Assembly: GCA_019695455.1 (NCBI GenBank)
Contig: JAEUAC010000275.1
Coordinates: forward strand, 1-10,544
Source: Methylorubrum extorquens
GTDB taxonomy: Bacteria; Pseudomonadota; Alphaproteobacteria; Rhizobiales; Beijerinckiaceae
DNA length: 10,544 nucleotides
Direction of reading: 5' to 3'
Shown: piece by piece, positions 1-6,650 of the stretch
Numbering within the stretch: the first letter of the stretch is position 1
How the letters are laid out: every line of letters starts with the position of its first letter
Made by a program: the position numbers and the translations under genes
Notes under the pieces: generated by a model
What the model saw: the letters and a program-made list of their open reading frames with translations, nothing else
Databases searched by the model: none
Told to the model about the DNA's origin: nothing

Positions 1-153
1 ACGGTCGAGTCGGCGGCAGGCCTGATCGGATGCGTGTGGTTCCCGTCCTTCGATTCCAGCCAACCGCAGACCCGCATGTTCGCGGCCGACGTGCTCAAGC
101 CCGTGAGCGGCGCGGATCTCGACGATTCGCCCGCCGGCGAGAGCGGGGCGTGA
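1..153 (+). CDS. C-terminal end of an unidentified protein, possibly a luciferase-like flavin monooxygenase (5' truncated)
   Basis: Reading frame 1 is open from the first base of the window to the TGA at 151-153, giving 50 residues of a protein whose start lies outside. The visible part reads through a hydrophobic strand (GLIGCVWFPSF), a short helix with MFAADVLKPV, and an acidic, Gly/Ser-rich tail. The pattern of a buried strand followed by 'xFAxDVLxPV' resembles the C-terminus of luciferase-like (LLM-class) flavin-dependent monooxygenases, but the fragment is too short to be sure. A hairpin followed by five T residues lies just downstream (176-209) and could end this transcript. No catalytic residues are visible. 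Confidence 0.45.
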   Translation, partial: TVESAAGLIGCVWFPSFDSSQPQTRMFAADVLKPVSGADLDDSPAGESGA

Positions 154-154
154 G

Positions 155-209
155 GGCCGCGTCCCGATCCGGACCGGTCCCGGGCGCGGCCGGGGGACCC
201 GATCTTTTT
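155..209 (+). terminator. Hairpin plus T-run after the upstream gene; two competing stems
   Basis: GGTCCC (176-181) pairs perfectly with GGGACC (194-199), and after five bases a run of five T (205-209) follows, the layout of an intrinsic terminator. T-runs are rare in this G+C-rich window. A second stem, GGCCGCG plus CCCG (155-166, one bulged T) against CGGGCGCGGCC (181-191), overlaps the first at base 181 and through its loop, so the two would compete. The simplest reading is a terminator for the upstream gene. A conditional attenuator ahead of the DUF4394 gene is possible but unproven. Confidence 0.45.
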
Positions 210-286
210 GCGGCCGGCACCGCATCCGACCGGCCCCGTCGCGGCTAACCCTCCCGATGCCGCCGCTGCGGCAGAGGGAGAGACAG

Positions 287-1072
287 ATGTCGAAGAGCCT
301 ATTCGTAGTGGGTGCGGTGCTGGCCGGCACGGCGCTCGGCGGCGCGGCCGCCCGGGCCGAGACGGTCGCGGCCCTGATCGGGGACGCCACGCTCGCCCAC
401 GTGGACACGGCGACCGGCAAGGTCGCGAAGAGCGTCACGGTGACCGGCATCGCCGGCCCGATCCTCGGCATCGACGTGCGCCCGGCCGACGGCATGCTCT
501 ACGCGGTCGTCTCCGACGGGAGCGTCGTCACGATCGACCCGGCGAGCGGCAAGGCGACGCCCAAGTCCAAGCTCGACGCCATGCTGGCGGCCGGGACCGT
601 CGCGACGGTCGACTTCAACCCGGTCGCGGATCGTCTGCGCATCATCGGCTCGGACGGGACGAACCTCCGGGCCAACGTGGACGACGGCAAGGTCACGAAG
701 GACGGGCAGCTGAAGTTCGCCGAGACCGACACCATGAAGGGCAAGGCCGCCAAGGTCGTCGCCGGCGCCTACACCAATTCCATGAAGGGCGCGAAGGAGA
801 CGGCCCTGTTCGACATCGACGCCTCCGGCACCCTCCTGAAGCAGGCGCCGCCGAACGACGGCGTGCTGAACACGGTGGGCGCGCTCGGCATGCCGGGGGA
901 GGGGATCGCCTTCGACATCCTGTCGGACGGCAAGGGCGGCAACCAGGCCTGGGCGATGGCGGGCGACACGCTCTACCGGGTCGATCTCGCGACCGGCAAG
1001 GGCGAGGCCGCCGGCAAGATCGCCGGCCTGACCGGGGCCGTGCGCGACATCGCCATCCTGCCCGCGATGTGA
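287..1072 (+). CDS. Secreted DUF4394 domain protein
   Basis: This 261-residue protein begins with a Sec signal peptide: Lys at position 4, a hydrophobic core (LFVVGAVLAGTALGG) and a probable cut after ARA at residue 24. The mature part is a single DUF4394 domain, recognisable from 'FNPVADRLRIIGSDGTNLRANVDDGKVTKDG' style sequence (described by its key residues N-P-x-A-D-R-L-R and N-L-R-x-N-V-D), plus repeated strand units such as LAHVDTATGK, VTIDPASGK and YRVDLATGKG that suggest a beta-propeller-like fold. The ATG at 287 is preferred over the in-frame ATG at 257 because the purine-rich AGAGGGAGAG (about 273-282) sits just before it and the signal peptide then starts properly. The family has no firm biochemical role. 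It lies 79 bp before an ECF sigma factor/anti-sigma pair on the same strand, so it may be a partner or target of that system. Family call is confident; function unknown. Confidence 0.85.
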   Translation: MSKSLFVVGAVLAGTALGGAAARAETVAALIGDATLAHVDTATGKVAKSVTVTGIAGPILGIDVRPADGMLYAVVSDGSVVTIDPASGKATPKSKLDAMLAAGTVATVDFNPVADRLRIIGSDGTNLRANVDDGKVTKDGQLKFAETDTMKGKAAKVVAGAYTNSMKGAKETALFDIDASGTLLKQAPPNDGVLNTVGALGMPGEGIAFDILSDGKGGNQAWAMAGDTLYRVDLATGKGEAAGKIAGLTGAVRDIAILPAM

Positions 1073-1121
1073 CCTAGGATGGGTCGTCGCCCGTCGCGCC
1101 TCGTCGGCGTGCCGGGCGACG
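1053..1121 (+). repeat. Two inverted repeats between the DUF4394 gene and the sigma factor gene
   Basis: CCATCCT (1053-1059) is matched by AGGATGG (1076-1082), a stem whose 16-base loop contains the DUF4394 stop codon. Immediately after, CGTCGCCCG (1085-1093) is matched perfectly by CGGGCGACG (1113-1121) with a 19-base loop. Neither is followed by a T-run. They could trim or slow transcription between the genes, or simply reflect the G+C-rich composition. Confidence 0.3.
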
Positions 1122-1151
1122 GCCCTTCTCGACGCGACGGCCCGGACCATC

Positions 1152-1691
1152 ATGGGTGCTTTCGACCACGCGGCGGAACTCGAGGCGTGCGCCCGTCGGG
1201 ATCCCGCGGCCCTGCGGCGCCTGTACGAGCGGGACGGCGGGTTCCTCATGGCGGTCGCCCTCCGCATCGTGCGCCGCCGCGAGGTGGCGGCCGACATCGT
1301 CCACGACGCCTTCCTGGACATCTGGGAGCGCGCCGGCCGCTTCGACCGCGACCGAGGCGCCGCCCGGGCCTGGATGACCAGCATCGTGCGCTACCGGGCC
1401 CTCAAGCATCTGCGCCAGACGGGCCGGGAGCGGGTCTTCGATCCCGAAGAGCACGGACGGGACCCGGACGACGCGCCCGATCCGCTCGCCGCGCTCGAGA
1501 CGGTCCAGGATGCCGTCCGGCTCCGCGAGTGCCTGGCGCGCCTGGAACCGGAGCGCCGCCGGGCGATCGGCCTCGCCTACACGGACGGCCTCACGCATGC
1601 CGAGATCGCGGGCCGCGTCGGTGCGCCGCTCGGAACCGTGAAGGCCTGGATCCGCCGCAGCCTTCTGGCGCTGAAGGAGTGCCTTTCATGA
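1152..1691 (+). CDS. ECF-family RNA polymerase sigma factor (SigK-like)
   Basis: This 179-residue protein has the two-domain layout of group 4 (extracytoplasmic function) sigma factors. Sigma region 2 covers about residues 20-90, with the 'ADIVHDAFLDIWER' core-binding helix and 'ARAWMTSIVRYRALKHLRQ' for -10 recognition. Sigma region 4 covers about residues 125-178, with 'LEPERRRAIGLAYTDGLTHAEIAGRVGAPLGTVKAWIRRSLLAL', a helix-turn-helix for the -35 element. Length is normal. The stop codon overlaps the start of the next gene (ATGA, 1688-1691), which encodes an RskA-type anti-sigma factor, so it should be held inactive until that partner is released. The start at 1152 has only a weak ribosome binding site (GGA at about 1144). 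Pairing with an RskA-like partner suggests a SigK-type role in envelope or redox stress, but the actual signal is unknown. Confidence 0.92.
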   Translation: MGAFDHAAELEACARRDPAALRRLYERDGGFLMAVALRIVRRREVAADIVHDAFLDIWERAGRFDRDRGAARAWMTSIVRYRALKHLRQTGRERVFDPEEHGRDPDDAPDPLAALETVQDAVRLRECLARLEPERRRAIGLAYTDGLTHAEIAGRVGAPLGTVKAWIRRSLLALKECLS

Positions 1692-2440
1692 TCCCCAGCG
1701 CCCCCCATGACCGCGACATCCTCGCCGGCGAATACGTGCTCGGCCTGCTGGACGGCGAGACGACCCGCGAGGTCGAACGCGCGCTGGACTCCGACCCGGA
1801 CCTGCGCCGGCGCGTCGAGGCGTGGGAGGTCAGGCTCCAGCCTCTCTCCGAAGGCCTCCCGTCCGGCGCGGCCGATCCCGCGCTGTGGGAGCGGATCGAG
1901 CGCGACCTGACGGTCATGAGGTACCGGCGGGGGAGGGCCACGGGCTCGCCGGGCCGCCTGACGGCACGCGCCTGGCGCAGCCCCGCCTTCTGGCGCGCCA
2001 CGACGGCGCTCGCCAGCGCGGCGGCGCTCCTGCTCGCGATCCTGCCGGTGCCCGTCGGGCCGCGCGACGACAGCCCGACCCGGTTCTACGCCCTCATGCA
2101 GACGCGCGACGCGGCCGGCGCCGAGACCGGACCGGGCTGGCTGATCCAGGTCGCGGCGGACGGCACGGTCCGGTCGGTGCCGCTCGCGACCGTCGAGCCG
2201 GGGCAGGGCCGTTCGCTCCAGCTCTGGACCTTGTGGGACCCGGCGCGCGGCCCGGTCTCGCTCGGGATCCTGCCGCCCGGCGGCTCCGTGCGGCTGCCGC
2301 CGGATCGTCTCGCCACAATCGGGTCCGGCCAGCTCTTCGAGATCACGCTCGAACCGGAGGCCGGATCGCCGACCGGCCGGCCCACCGGTCGCATCCTGTT
2401 CATCGGCCGGGCCAGCGCCCCGCCGACGCAGGCGCTCTGA
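1688..2440 (+). CDS. RskA-type transmembrane anti-sigma factor
   Basis: The 250-residue product has an N-terminal anti-sigma domain (about residues 8-75, 'ILAGEYVLGLLDGETTREVERAL') that would bind the sigma factor encoded just upstream. It lacks the HxxxCxxC zinc motif of ZAS anti-sigma factors. One membrane segment lies at about 101-122 (FWRATTALASAAALLLAILPV). A C-terminal RskA domain outside the membrane covers about 130-245, marked by 'LQLWTLWD', 'GPVSLGILPPGG', and 'ITLEPEAGSPTGRPTG'. This Glu-Pro/Gly-Ser-Pro-x-G-x-P-T-G pattern is typical of the family. The start at 1688 overlaps the sigma gene stop (ATGA), so translation is coupled and the two proteins are made in balance. RskA relatives are released by regulated proteolysis. 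Which protease acts here cannot be seen. Confidence 0.9.
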   Translation: MIPSAPHDRDILAGEYVLGLLDGETTREVERALDSDPDLRRRVEAWEVRLQPLSEGLPSGAADPALWERIERDLTVMRYRRGRATGSPGRLTARAWRSPAFWRATTALASAAALLLAILPVPVGPRDDSPTRFYALMQTRDAAGAETGPGWLIQVAADGTVRSVPLATVEPGQGRSLQLWTLWDPARGPVSLGILPPGGSVRLPPDRLATIGSGQLFEITLEPEAGSPTGRPTGRILFIGRASAPPTQAL

Positions 2441-2461
2441 CGCCGTCGATCGCGCCCGGGA

Positions 2462-3421
2462 TCACGCCTCGGGACGGCTCGCCGGGCCGTCGGCGTCGCG
2501 CGGGCGGCTCGGTCGTTCCCGGGCGGGCGCGGCTCCGCGCCATCGCAGCGCGTCGATCAGCGCCCGGAGCGCGGGCGTGGTCTGCCGGCTGAGATGGTAG
2601 AGGTGGTAGCCCTGGAAGGGCGGGCACCACCCGTCCAGGACCTGGACGAGCTGCCCTGCCGCCACCTCGGCCGCGACGTCGCCCTCCAGCGCGTAGCCGA
2701 GGCCGGCGCCCGCCCGGATGGCCGCCGCCGCGAGCGTGGCGTCGTTGACCGTCAGCTGTCCGCCCGGCCGCACCCGGACCTCCTGCCCGTCGCGCGCGAA
2801 TTCCCAGGGCAGGAGGCCGCCGCCGCCGATCAGGCGATAGTTGACGCAGTTGTGCCCTTCCAGGTCCGCCGGCGTCTCGGGCCTGGGATGGCGCTCGAAA
2901 TAGGCGGGCGTGCCGACCACGACCGTGCGCATGTCCGGCCCGACCCGCACGGCCACCATGTCCCGTTCGACCGACTCGCCGAACCGGATCCCCGCATCGA
3001 ACCCGGCCGCCACGATGTCGGTCAGGCGGTCGTCGACGACCACTTCCACGGCGATCGAGGGGTGGTCCAGGAGGAACCGCGGCAATGCCGGATCGAGGAC
3101 GCCGCGGGCCGCCGACGAGAAGGTCGTCAGCCGCAGCGTTCCGGACGGCTCGCCGCGCCAGTCCGCCAGCGCGTCGAGACCGCGGCCGACCTCCGCCAGC
3201 GCCGGCTCGAGCGACCGCAGTAGCCGCTCGCCGGCCGGCGTCGCCGCCACGCTGCGGGTCGTGCGCGCCAGGAGGCGGACGCCGAGCCGCTCCTCCAGGC
3301 CCCGCATCGCGTGGCTGAGGGCGGAGGGCGAGAGGCGGAGCTCCGCGGCGGCGCGGGTGAAGCTGCGCGTGCGGGCCACGGCCGCGAAGGCCGCGAGATC
3401 GTCGAGCGTTCCCCGCCGCAT
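2462..3421 (-). CDS. LysR-family transcriptional regulator
   Basis: The 319-residue protein has an N-terminal winged helix-turn-helix (residues 5-65: 'FAAVARTRSFTRAAAELRLSPSALSHAMRGLEERLGVRLLARTTRSVAATPAGE') followed by a LysR substrate-binding domain (about 90-295), including 'GFDAGIRFGESVERDMVAVRVGPD' and 'YHLYHLSRQTTPALRALIDALR'. The last 20 residues are an Arg/Pro-rich tail without recognised function. Start ATG at 3421 is set by a GGGA (3431-3434 read on the minus strand) about nine bases away. It is divergent from the aldo/keto reductase at 3518, the usual arrangement for a LysR protein that controls its neighbour, so the reductase is the most likely target. Its stop lies only 21 bp from the end of the anti-sigma gene, so the two transcripts converge. 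The inducer is unknown. Confidence 0.92.
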   Translation of the reverse strand: MRRGTLDDLAAFAAVARTRSFTRAAAELRLSPSALSHAMRGLEERLGVRLLARTTRSVAATPAGERLLRSLEPALAEVGRGLDALADWRGEPSGTLRLTTFSSAARGVLDPALPRFLLDHPSIAVEVVVDDRLTDIVAAGFDAGIRFGESVERDMVAVRVGPDMRTVVVGTPAYFERHPRPETPADLEGHNCVNYRLIGGGGLLPWEFARDGQEVRVRPGGQLTVNDATLAAAAIRAGAGLGYALEGDVAAEVAAGQLVQVLDGWCPPFQGYHLYHLSRQTTPALRALIDALRWRGAAPARERPSRPRDADGPASRPEA

Positions 3422-3517
3422 TGCTGAATCCCGCTCACAGACCCTTGCCGCCGATACCGTCTAATCGCAACGAGGACGCTGCGCTATCCCGTCCTGGGGC
3501 ATGAAGGACGTTCAGCA
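3422..3517. promoter_or_regulatory. Divergent promoter/operator region between LysR regulator and aldo/keto reductase
   Basis: This 96-bp gap must hold both promoters and the LysR-protein binding sites. A dyad CGCA (3466-3469) / TGCG (3480-3483) with a 10-base spacer lies near the centre and is a plausible part of a LysR box, but the strict T-N11-A form is not clear. The ten bases TTCAGCAATG cover the start codon of both genes, at 3511-3520 on the + strand and 3419-3428 on the minus strand, forming a distant perfect inverted repeat. I see no strong -35/-10 pair. Confidence 0.5.
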
Positions 3518-4651
3518 ATGACCATGACGCAATATCGCACGCTCGGCCGCTCGGGTCTCGCCGTGAGCCCGCTGGCGCTCGGCACCATGACGTTCGGCAC
3601 GGCCCGGTGGGGGATGGACGAGAGCGGCAGCCGTGCCGTGTTCGACGCCTATGTCGACGGGGGCGGCAACCTGATCGACACGGCGGACGTGTATGCGGGC
3701 GGCGAGAGCGAGGCGATGATCGGGCGCTTCGTCGCCGAGCGCTCCCTGCGGGACCGGCTGGTGCTCGCGACCAAGTCGGGCTTCGCCGGCGGGCCCGGCC
3801 CGCATGCCGGCGGCAACGGTGCCAAGCACGTCCACGCGGCCCTCGACGGATCGCTGCGCCGCCTGCGGACCGACTACGTCGACCTCTACTGGCTCCACGT
3901 CTGGGACGGCGTCACGCCGGCCGCCGAGCTGCTGGAGACGATGACCGGCCTCGTCCGGTCCGGGAAGGTGCGGTACTGGGGCGTGTCGAACATGCCGGCC
4001 TGGTTCGTCGCCCAGCTCGCCGCTCTCGCGGGAGCGCGTGGCCTGCCGGGCCCGATCGCGCTGCAGTACTTCTACTCGCTCGTGAGCCGGGACGTGGAGG
4101 ACGAGCACGTCCCGCTCGCGGCCGCGTTCGGCATGGGCCTCGTGCCGTGGTCGCCGCTCGCCTCCGGGCTGCTCACGGGCAAGTACGACCGGGCCGCCGT
4201 GGAGGCGGCGCCCGCCCGCGCGGGCGGGCTTCCGAGGGACGCCGCGGCGGCGGACGAGCAGCGGCCGGCCGACGACAGGCGGCTCGACGGGGCGAACCCC
4301 TTCGGCGACATGCTGTTCACGCCGCGAAACTGGGACATCGTCGAGGCGCTGCGCCGCGTGGCGGAGGCCATCGGGCAATCGCCTGCGCGCGTCGCGCTCG
4401 CCTGGGTGACGGGCCGGCCCGGCGTGGCGACGACCCTGATGGGCGTGAGCCGGCCGGGCCAGATGGACGACGCCGTCGCCGCGCTCGACCTCGTCTTGCC
4501 CGCGGAGCACCATGCCGCCCTCGATGCGGCCAGCGCCCCGGCCGAGCCCCGCCTCGTCTACGGGCTCGCGCGTCGCCCGCTGCGCGACCACGTCGTCTTC
4601 GGCGGCGCCACCGTCCTCGGCCCGGACGAGGTCGCGGCCCGGCCATCCTAG
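3518..4651 (+). CDS. Aldo/keto reductase
   Basis: The 377-residue protein is a cytoplasmic NADPH-dependent oxidoreductase of the aldo/keto reductase superfamily, folding as a TIM barrel. The opening 'YRTLGRSGLAVSPLALGTMTFG' is typical. The catalytic tetrad can be assigned as Asp54 and Tyr59 ('LIDTADVYAGGESE'), Lys86 ('LATKSG') and His127 ('LYWLHVWD'). 'RYWGVSNMPAW' and 'LVPWSPLASGLLTGKY' are the usual substrate/cofactor strands, and 'GVSRPGQMDD' near the C-terminus matches the 2'-phosphate-binding loop region. An extended Ala/Arg/Asp-rich loop at about 225-255 ('ARAGGLPRDAAAADEQRPADD') is less conserved in the family. The start at 3518 follows AAGGA (3504-3508) at nine bases; the ATG at 3524 is an alternative. 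It is probably controlled by the divergent LysR regulator. The substrate aldehyde or ketone is unknown. Confidence 0.93.
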   Translation: MTMTQYRTLGRSGLAVSPLALGTMTFGTARWGMDESGSRAVFDAYVDGGGNLIDTADVYAGGESEAMIGRFVAERSLRDRLVLATKSGFAGGPGPHAGGNGAKHVHAALDGSLRRLRTDYVDLYWLHVWDGVTPAAELLETMTGLVRSGKVRYWGVSNMPAWFVAQLAALAGARGLPGPIALQYFYSLVSRDVEDEHVPLAAAFGMGLVPWSPLASGLLTGKYDRAAVEAAPARAGGLPRDAAAADEQRPADDRRLDGANPFGDMLFTPRNWDIVEALRRVAEAIGQSPARVALAWVTGRPGVATTLMGVSRPGQMDDAVAALDLVLPAEHHAALDAASAPAEPRLVYGLARRPLRDHVVFGGATVLGPDEVAARPS

Positions 4652-4680
4652 GCCGGCGCCGGCGCCGCGCCGCGAGCCGC
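4652..4680. terminator. Palindromic region between convergent genes, possible two-way terminator
   Basis: Directly after the reductase stop codon lies the perfect 12-bp palindrome GCCGGCGCCGGC (4652-4663), followed by CCGCG/CGCGG (about 4670-4682). The antiporter gene ends at 4688 from the other side. No T-run follows on either strand, so this is a weak terminator candidate justified mainly by position. Confidence 0.3.
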
Positions 4681-4687
4681 GGGGTGG

Positions 4688-6400
4688 TCAGGTCGCCTTG
4701 CGGTTCTCGAGCGACCGGAGCTCGGCCACGTCGCCGATCGCGGCCGTGAGGTCGGGATGCTGGTCGAGGAAATGCAGGAGGTTGCGGCGGCTCAGGGCCT
4801 GCAGGTCGCAGAAGTCGAGCGCCGTGACGTCGGCCGTCCGGGCGCGCCCGAGCAGCACGCCCATCTCGCCGAAGAACTCGCCGCGACCGAGGCGGATCGC
4901 GCGGTCCGGCAGCGACACCTCCACCTCGCCGGTCTCGATGAAGAAGATCTCGTCCGCCGGATCGCCCTTGCGGATGAGGCGCTCGCCCGGTGCGGCCCGG
5001 CGCGCGACGAAGAGGGCGGCGAGCCCCGTGCGCGCGTCGGGCGCGAGATGCCCGAAGATGGGGAACTGCACGCCGACCTCGTCGGGGGTCAGCGAGGAGC
5101 GGGTCAGCGCCGCGTCGTCGGCCACCTGCTCGGCCTCGAGCCGGCGTTCGAGCCGCGCGAACTTCATCTGGCGCCGGGCCGTCCGGCCGATGCGGCGGGG
5201 CATGGCCGTCAGGCCGCGCGTGAGCGGGCCGACCAGCTTGAAGGCCAGCGGGTTGAGGATGATCGACAGGATGGCGCCCGCCAGCACGAGGTCGCGCGCC
5301 TCGCTCGGCAGCAGCTTCTGCGAGATGCCGAGCCCGACCAGGATGAACGAGAACTCGCCGATCTGGGCGAGGCTCGCGCCGACCATCGTGGCGGTTCCGG
5401 CCGGATAGCCGAGGGCGAGCACGATGGCGATCGCGATGGCGGTCTTGCCGAGCACGATGATGAGGAGCGTCGCGGCGACGGCCCCCGGCTCGCGGACCAG
5501 CACCGACGGGTCGAACAGCATTCCGACCGACACGAAGAACAGGACCGCGAACGCATCCTGGAGGGGCAGCGAATCGGTCGCGGCCCGGTGGCTGTACTCG
5601 GATTTCGCCATCACCATGCCGGCGCAGAAGGCGCCGAGCGCGAAGGACACCTCGAACACCTTCGCGGCCGCGACCGCGATGCCGAGGGCCGCGGCGAGGA
5701 TGGCGAGCGTGAAGAGCTCGCGCGAGCCGAGCCGCGCGACCTCCCGGAGAAGGAGCGGCAGGATCCGCGGCCCGACCACCAGCATGATGGCGAGGAACAC
5801 GCCGACCTTGAGCACGGTCGCGCCGGCGACGAGGAGGCCCGTGCCGAGCGAGGCCGGTGCGCCCCCGCCGCCGCCGAGAGAACTCGCGAAGGCCGGGATG
5901 AGGACCAGGGCCAGGATCATGACCAGATCCTCGACGACGAGCCAGCCAACCGCGATCCGGCCGTTCACGCCGTTCAGCGCGTTCCGCTCCTCGAGCGATT
6001 TCAGCAGCACGACCGTGCTGGCGACCGAAAGGCAGAGCCCGAACACGATCCCGGCACCGAGCGACCAGCCCCAGGCGAGCGAGACGCCGAGCCCGATGAT
6101 CGTCGCGGCCGCGATCTGCCCGATGGCGCCGGGCACCGCGATCCACCGCACCGCCCGCAGATCGTCGAGCGAGAAGTGCAGGCCGACCCCGAACATGAGG
6201 AGGATCACGCCGATCTCGGCAAGCTGGCCGGCGAGGCCCGCATCCCCGACGAAGCCGGGCGTGAACGGCCCCATGGCGATGCCGGCCAGGAGGTAGCCGA
6301 CGAGGGGCGGAAGCCGCAGGCGCGACGCCACGAACCCCAGGACGAACGCGAGCCCGAGCCCGATGGAGATCGTCAGGAGAAGCGTCGTGTCGTGTTCCAT
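4688..6400 (-). CDS. KefB/YbaL-type cation:proton antiporter with C-terminal cyclic-nucleotide-binding domain
   Basis: The 570-residue protein has a CPA2 antiporter membrane domain (about residues 5-395, roughly 11-13 hydrophobic segments) with YbaL/Kef hallmarks: 'RLRLPPLVGYLLAGIAMGPFTPGF' (27-50), 'LAEIGVILLMFGVGLHFSLDDL' (60-81), the acidic pair Glu157-Asp158 in 'GWLVVEDLVM', and 'GASLAQIGEFSFIL' (341-354). A basic linker (400-425) leads to a soluble domain at about 445-560. Instead of the TrkA-N/RCK nucleotide-binding domain usual in Kef and YbaL, this is a cyclic-nucleotide-binding fold: 'PGERLIRKGDPADEIFFIETGEVEV' (471-495) and a phosphate-binding cassette 'FGEM' (510-513) with Arg521-Thr522-Ala523. 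It should exchange K+ or Na+ for protons across the inner membrane, with gating by a cyclic nucleotide inferred. Start: ATG at 6400 fits family N-termini; the in-frame ATG at 6442 would add 14 residues, and neither has a strong ribosome binding site. Confidence 0.9.
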   Translation of the reverse strand: MEHDTTLLLTISIGLGLAFVLGFVASRLRLPPLVGYLLAGIAMGPFTPGFVGDAGLAGQLAEIGVILLMFGVGLHFSLDDLRAVRWIAVPGAIGQIAAATIIGLGVSLAWGWSLGAGIVFGLCLSVASTVVLLKSLEERNALNGVNGRIAVGWLVVEDLVMILALVLIPAFASSLGGGGGAPASLGTGLLVAGATVLKVGVFLAIMLVVGPRILPLLLREVARLGSRELFTLAILAAALGIAVAAAKVFEVSFALGAFCAGMVMAKSEYSHRAATDSLPLQDAFAVLFFVSVGMLFDPSVLVREPGAVAATLLIIVLGKTAIAIAIVLALGYPAGTATMVGASLAQIGEFSFILVGLGISQKLLPSEARDLVLAGAILSIILNPLAFKLVGPLTRGLTAMPRRIGRTARRQMKFARLERRLEAEQVADDAALTRSSLTPDEVGVQFPIFGHLAPDARTGLAALFVARRAAPGERLIRKGDPADEIFFIETGEVEVSLPDRAIRLGRGEFFGEMGVLLGRARTADVTALDFCDLQALSRRNLLHFLDQHPDLTAAIGDVAELRSLENRKAT

Positions 6401-6528
6401 CGGGTCCAACTCGGCCGCTCTCCCCTTGGTGCGAAGCAGCATATCGTCCGGCTTCGGCCGCGATGGCAAACGGATCGACGCCGACCCCGCCCCGCCGCGG
6501 CGAACCGGCGATCGGGCGGACGAGCGCT

Positions 6529-6551
6529 CGATCCGGCGGGGCCGCCGATCG
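6529..6551. repeat. Hairpin in the divergent antiporter/binding-protein promoter region
   Basis: CGATC-C-GGCGG (6529-6539, one extra C) is complementary to CCGCCGATCG (6542-6551), a 10-bp stem around a very tight loop. The perfect palindrome CGAGCGCTCG (6521-6530) abuts it. The pair lies mid-way in the 250-bp gap between two divergent genes, so an operator is a reasonable guess. No regulator gene is adjacent. Confidence 0.3.
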
Positions 6552-6575
6552 CTCCGTGCGTGCTCGCGACGGGCA

Positions 6576-6604
6576 TTCTTCCGGCGGGCGACTTCGACTA
6601 TCGT
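6576..6604 (+). promoter_or_regulatory. Weak candidate promoter for the binding-protein/HAD operon
   Basis: TTCTTC (6576-6581) and TATCGT (6599-6604) are separated by 17 bases and lie about 47 bases before the start codon at 6651. Each half only partly matches the sigma-70 type consensus, so this is a position-led suggestion. Confidence 0.25.
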
Positions 6605-6650
6605 GAGGCCAAGGCCGGCGTCAGTCCGTCCGAAACAGGCAGGACGGCGC

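Noticed and set aside
223..250. CATCCG with CTAACC downstream as a SigK-type autoregulated promoter before the DUF4394 gene
   Set aside because: The first half resembles the mycobacterial SigK -35 element, but the second half does not fit and no matching copy precedes the sigma gene.
299..1384. Long open frame on the minus strand opposite the DUF4394 and sigma genes
   Set aside because: Its product is Arg/Ala/Gly-rich without any recognisable domain and it lies opposite two clear genes; such frames are common in G+C-rich DNA.
3512..4591. Long open frame antisense to the aldo/keto reductase
   Set aside because: Low-complexity Arg/Gly/His product, while the opposite strand holds a complete catalytic tetrad.
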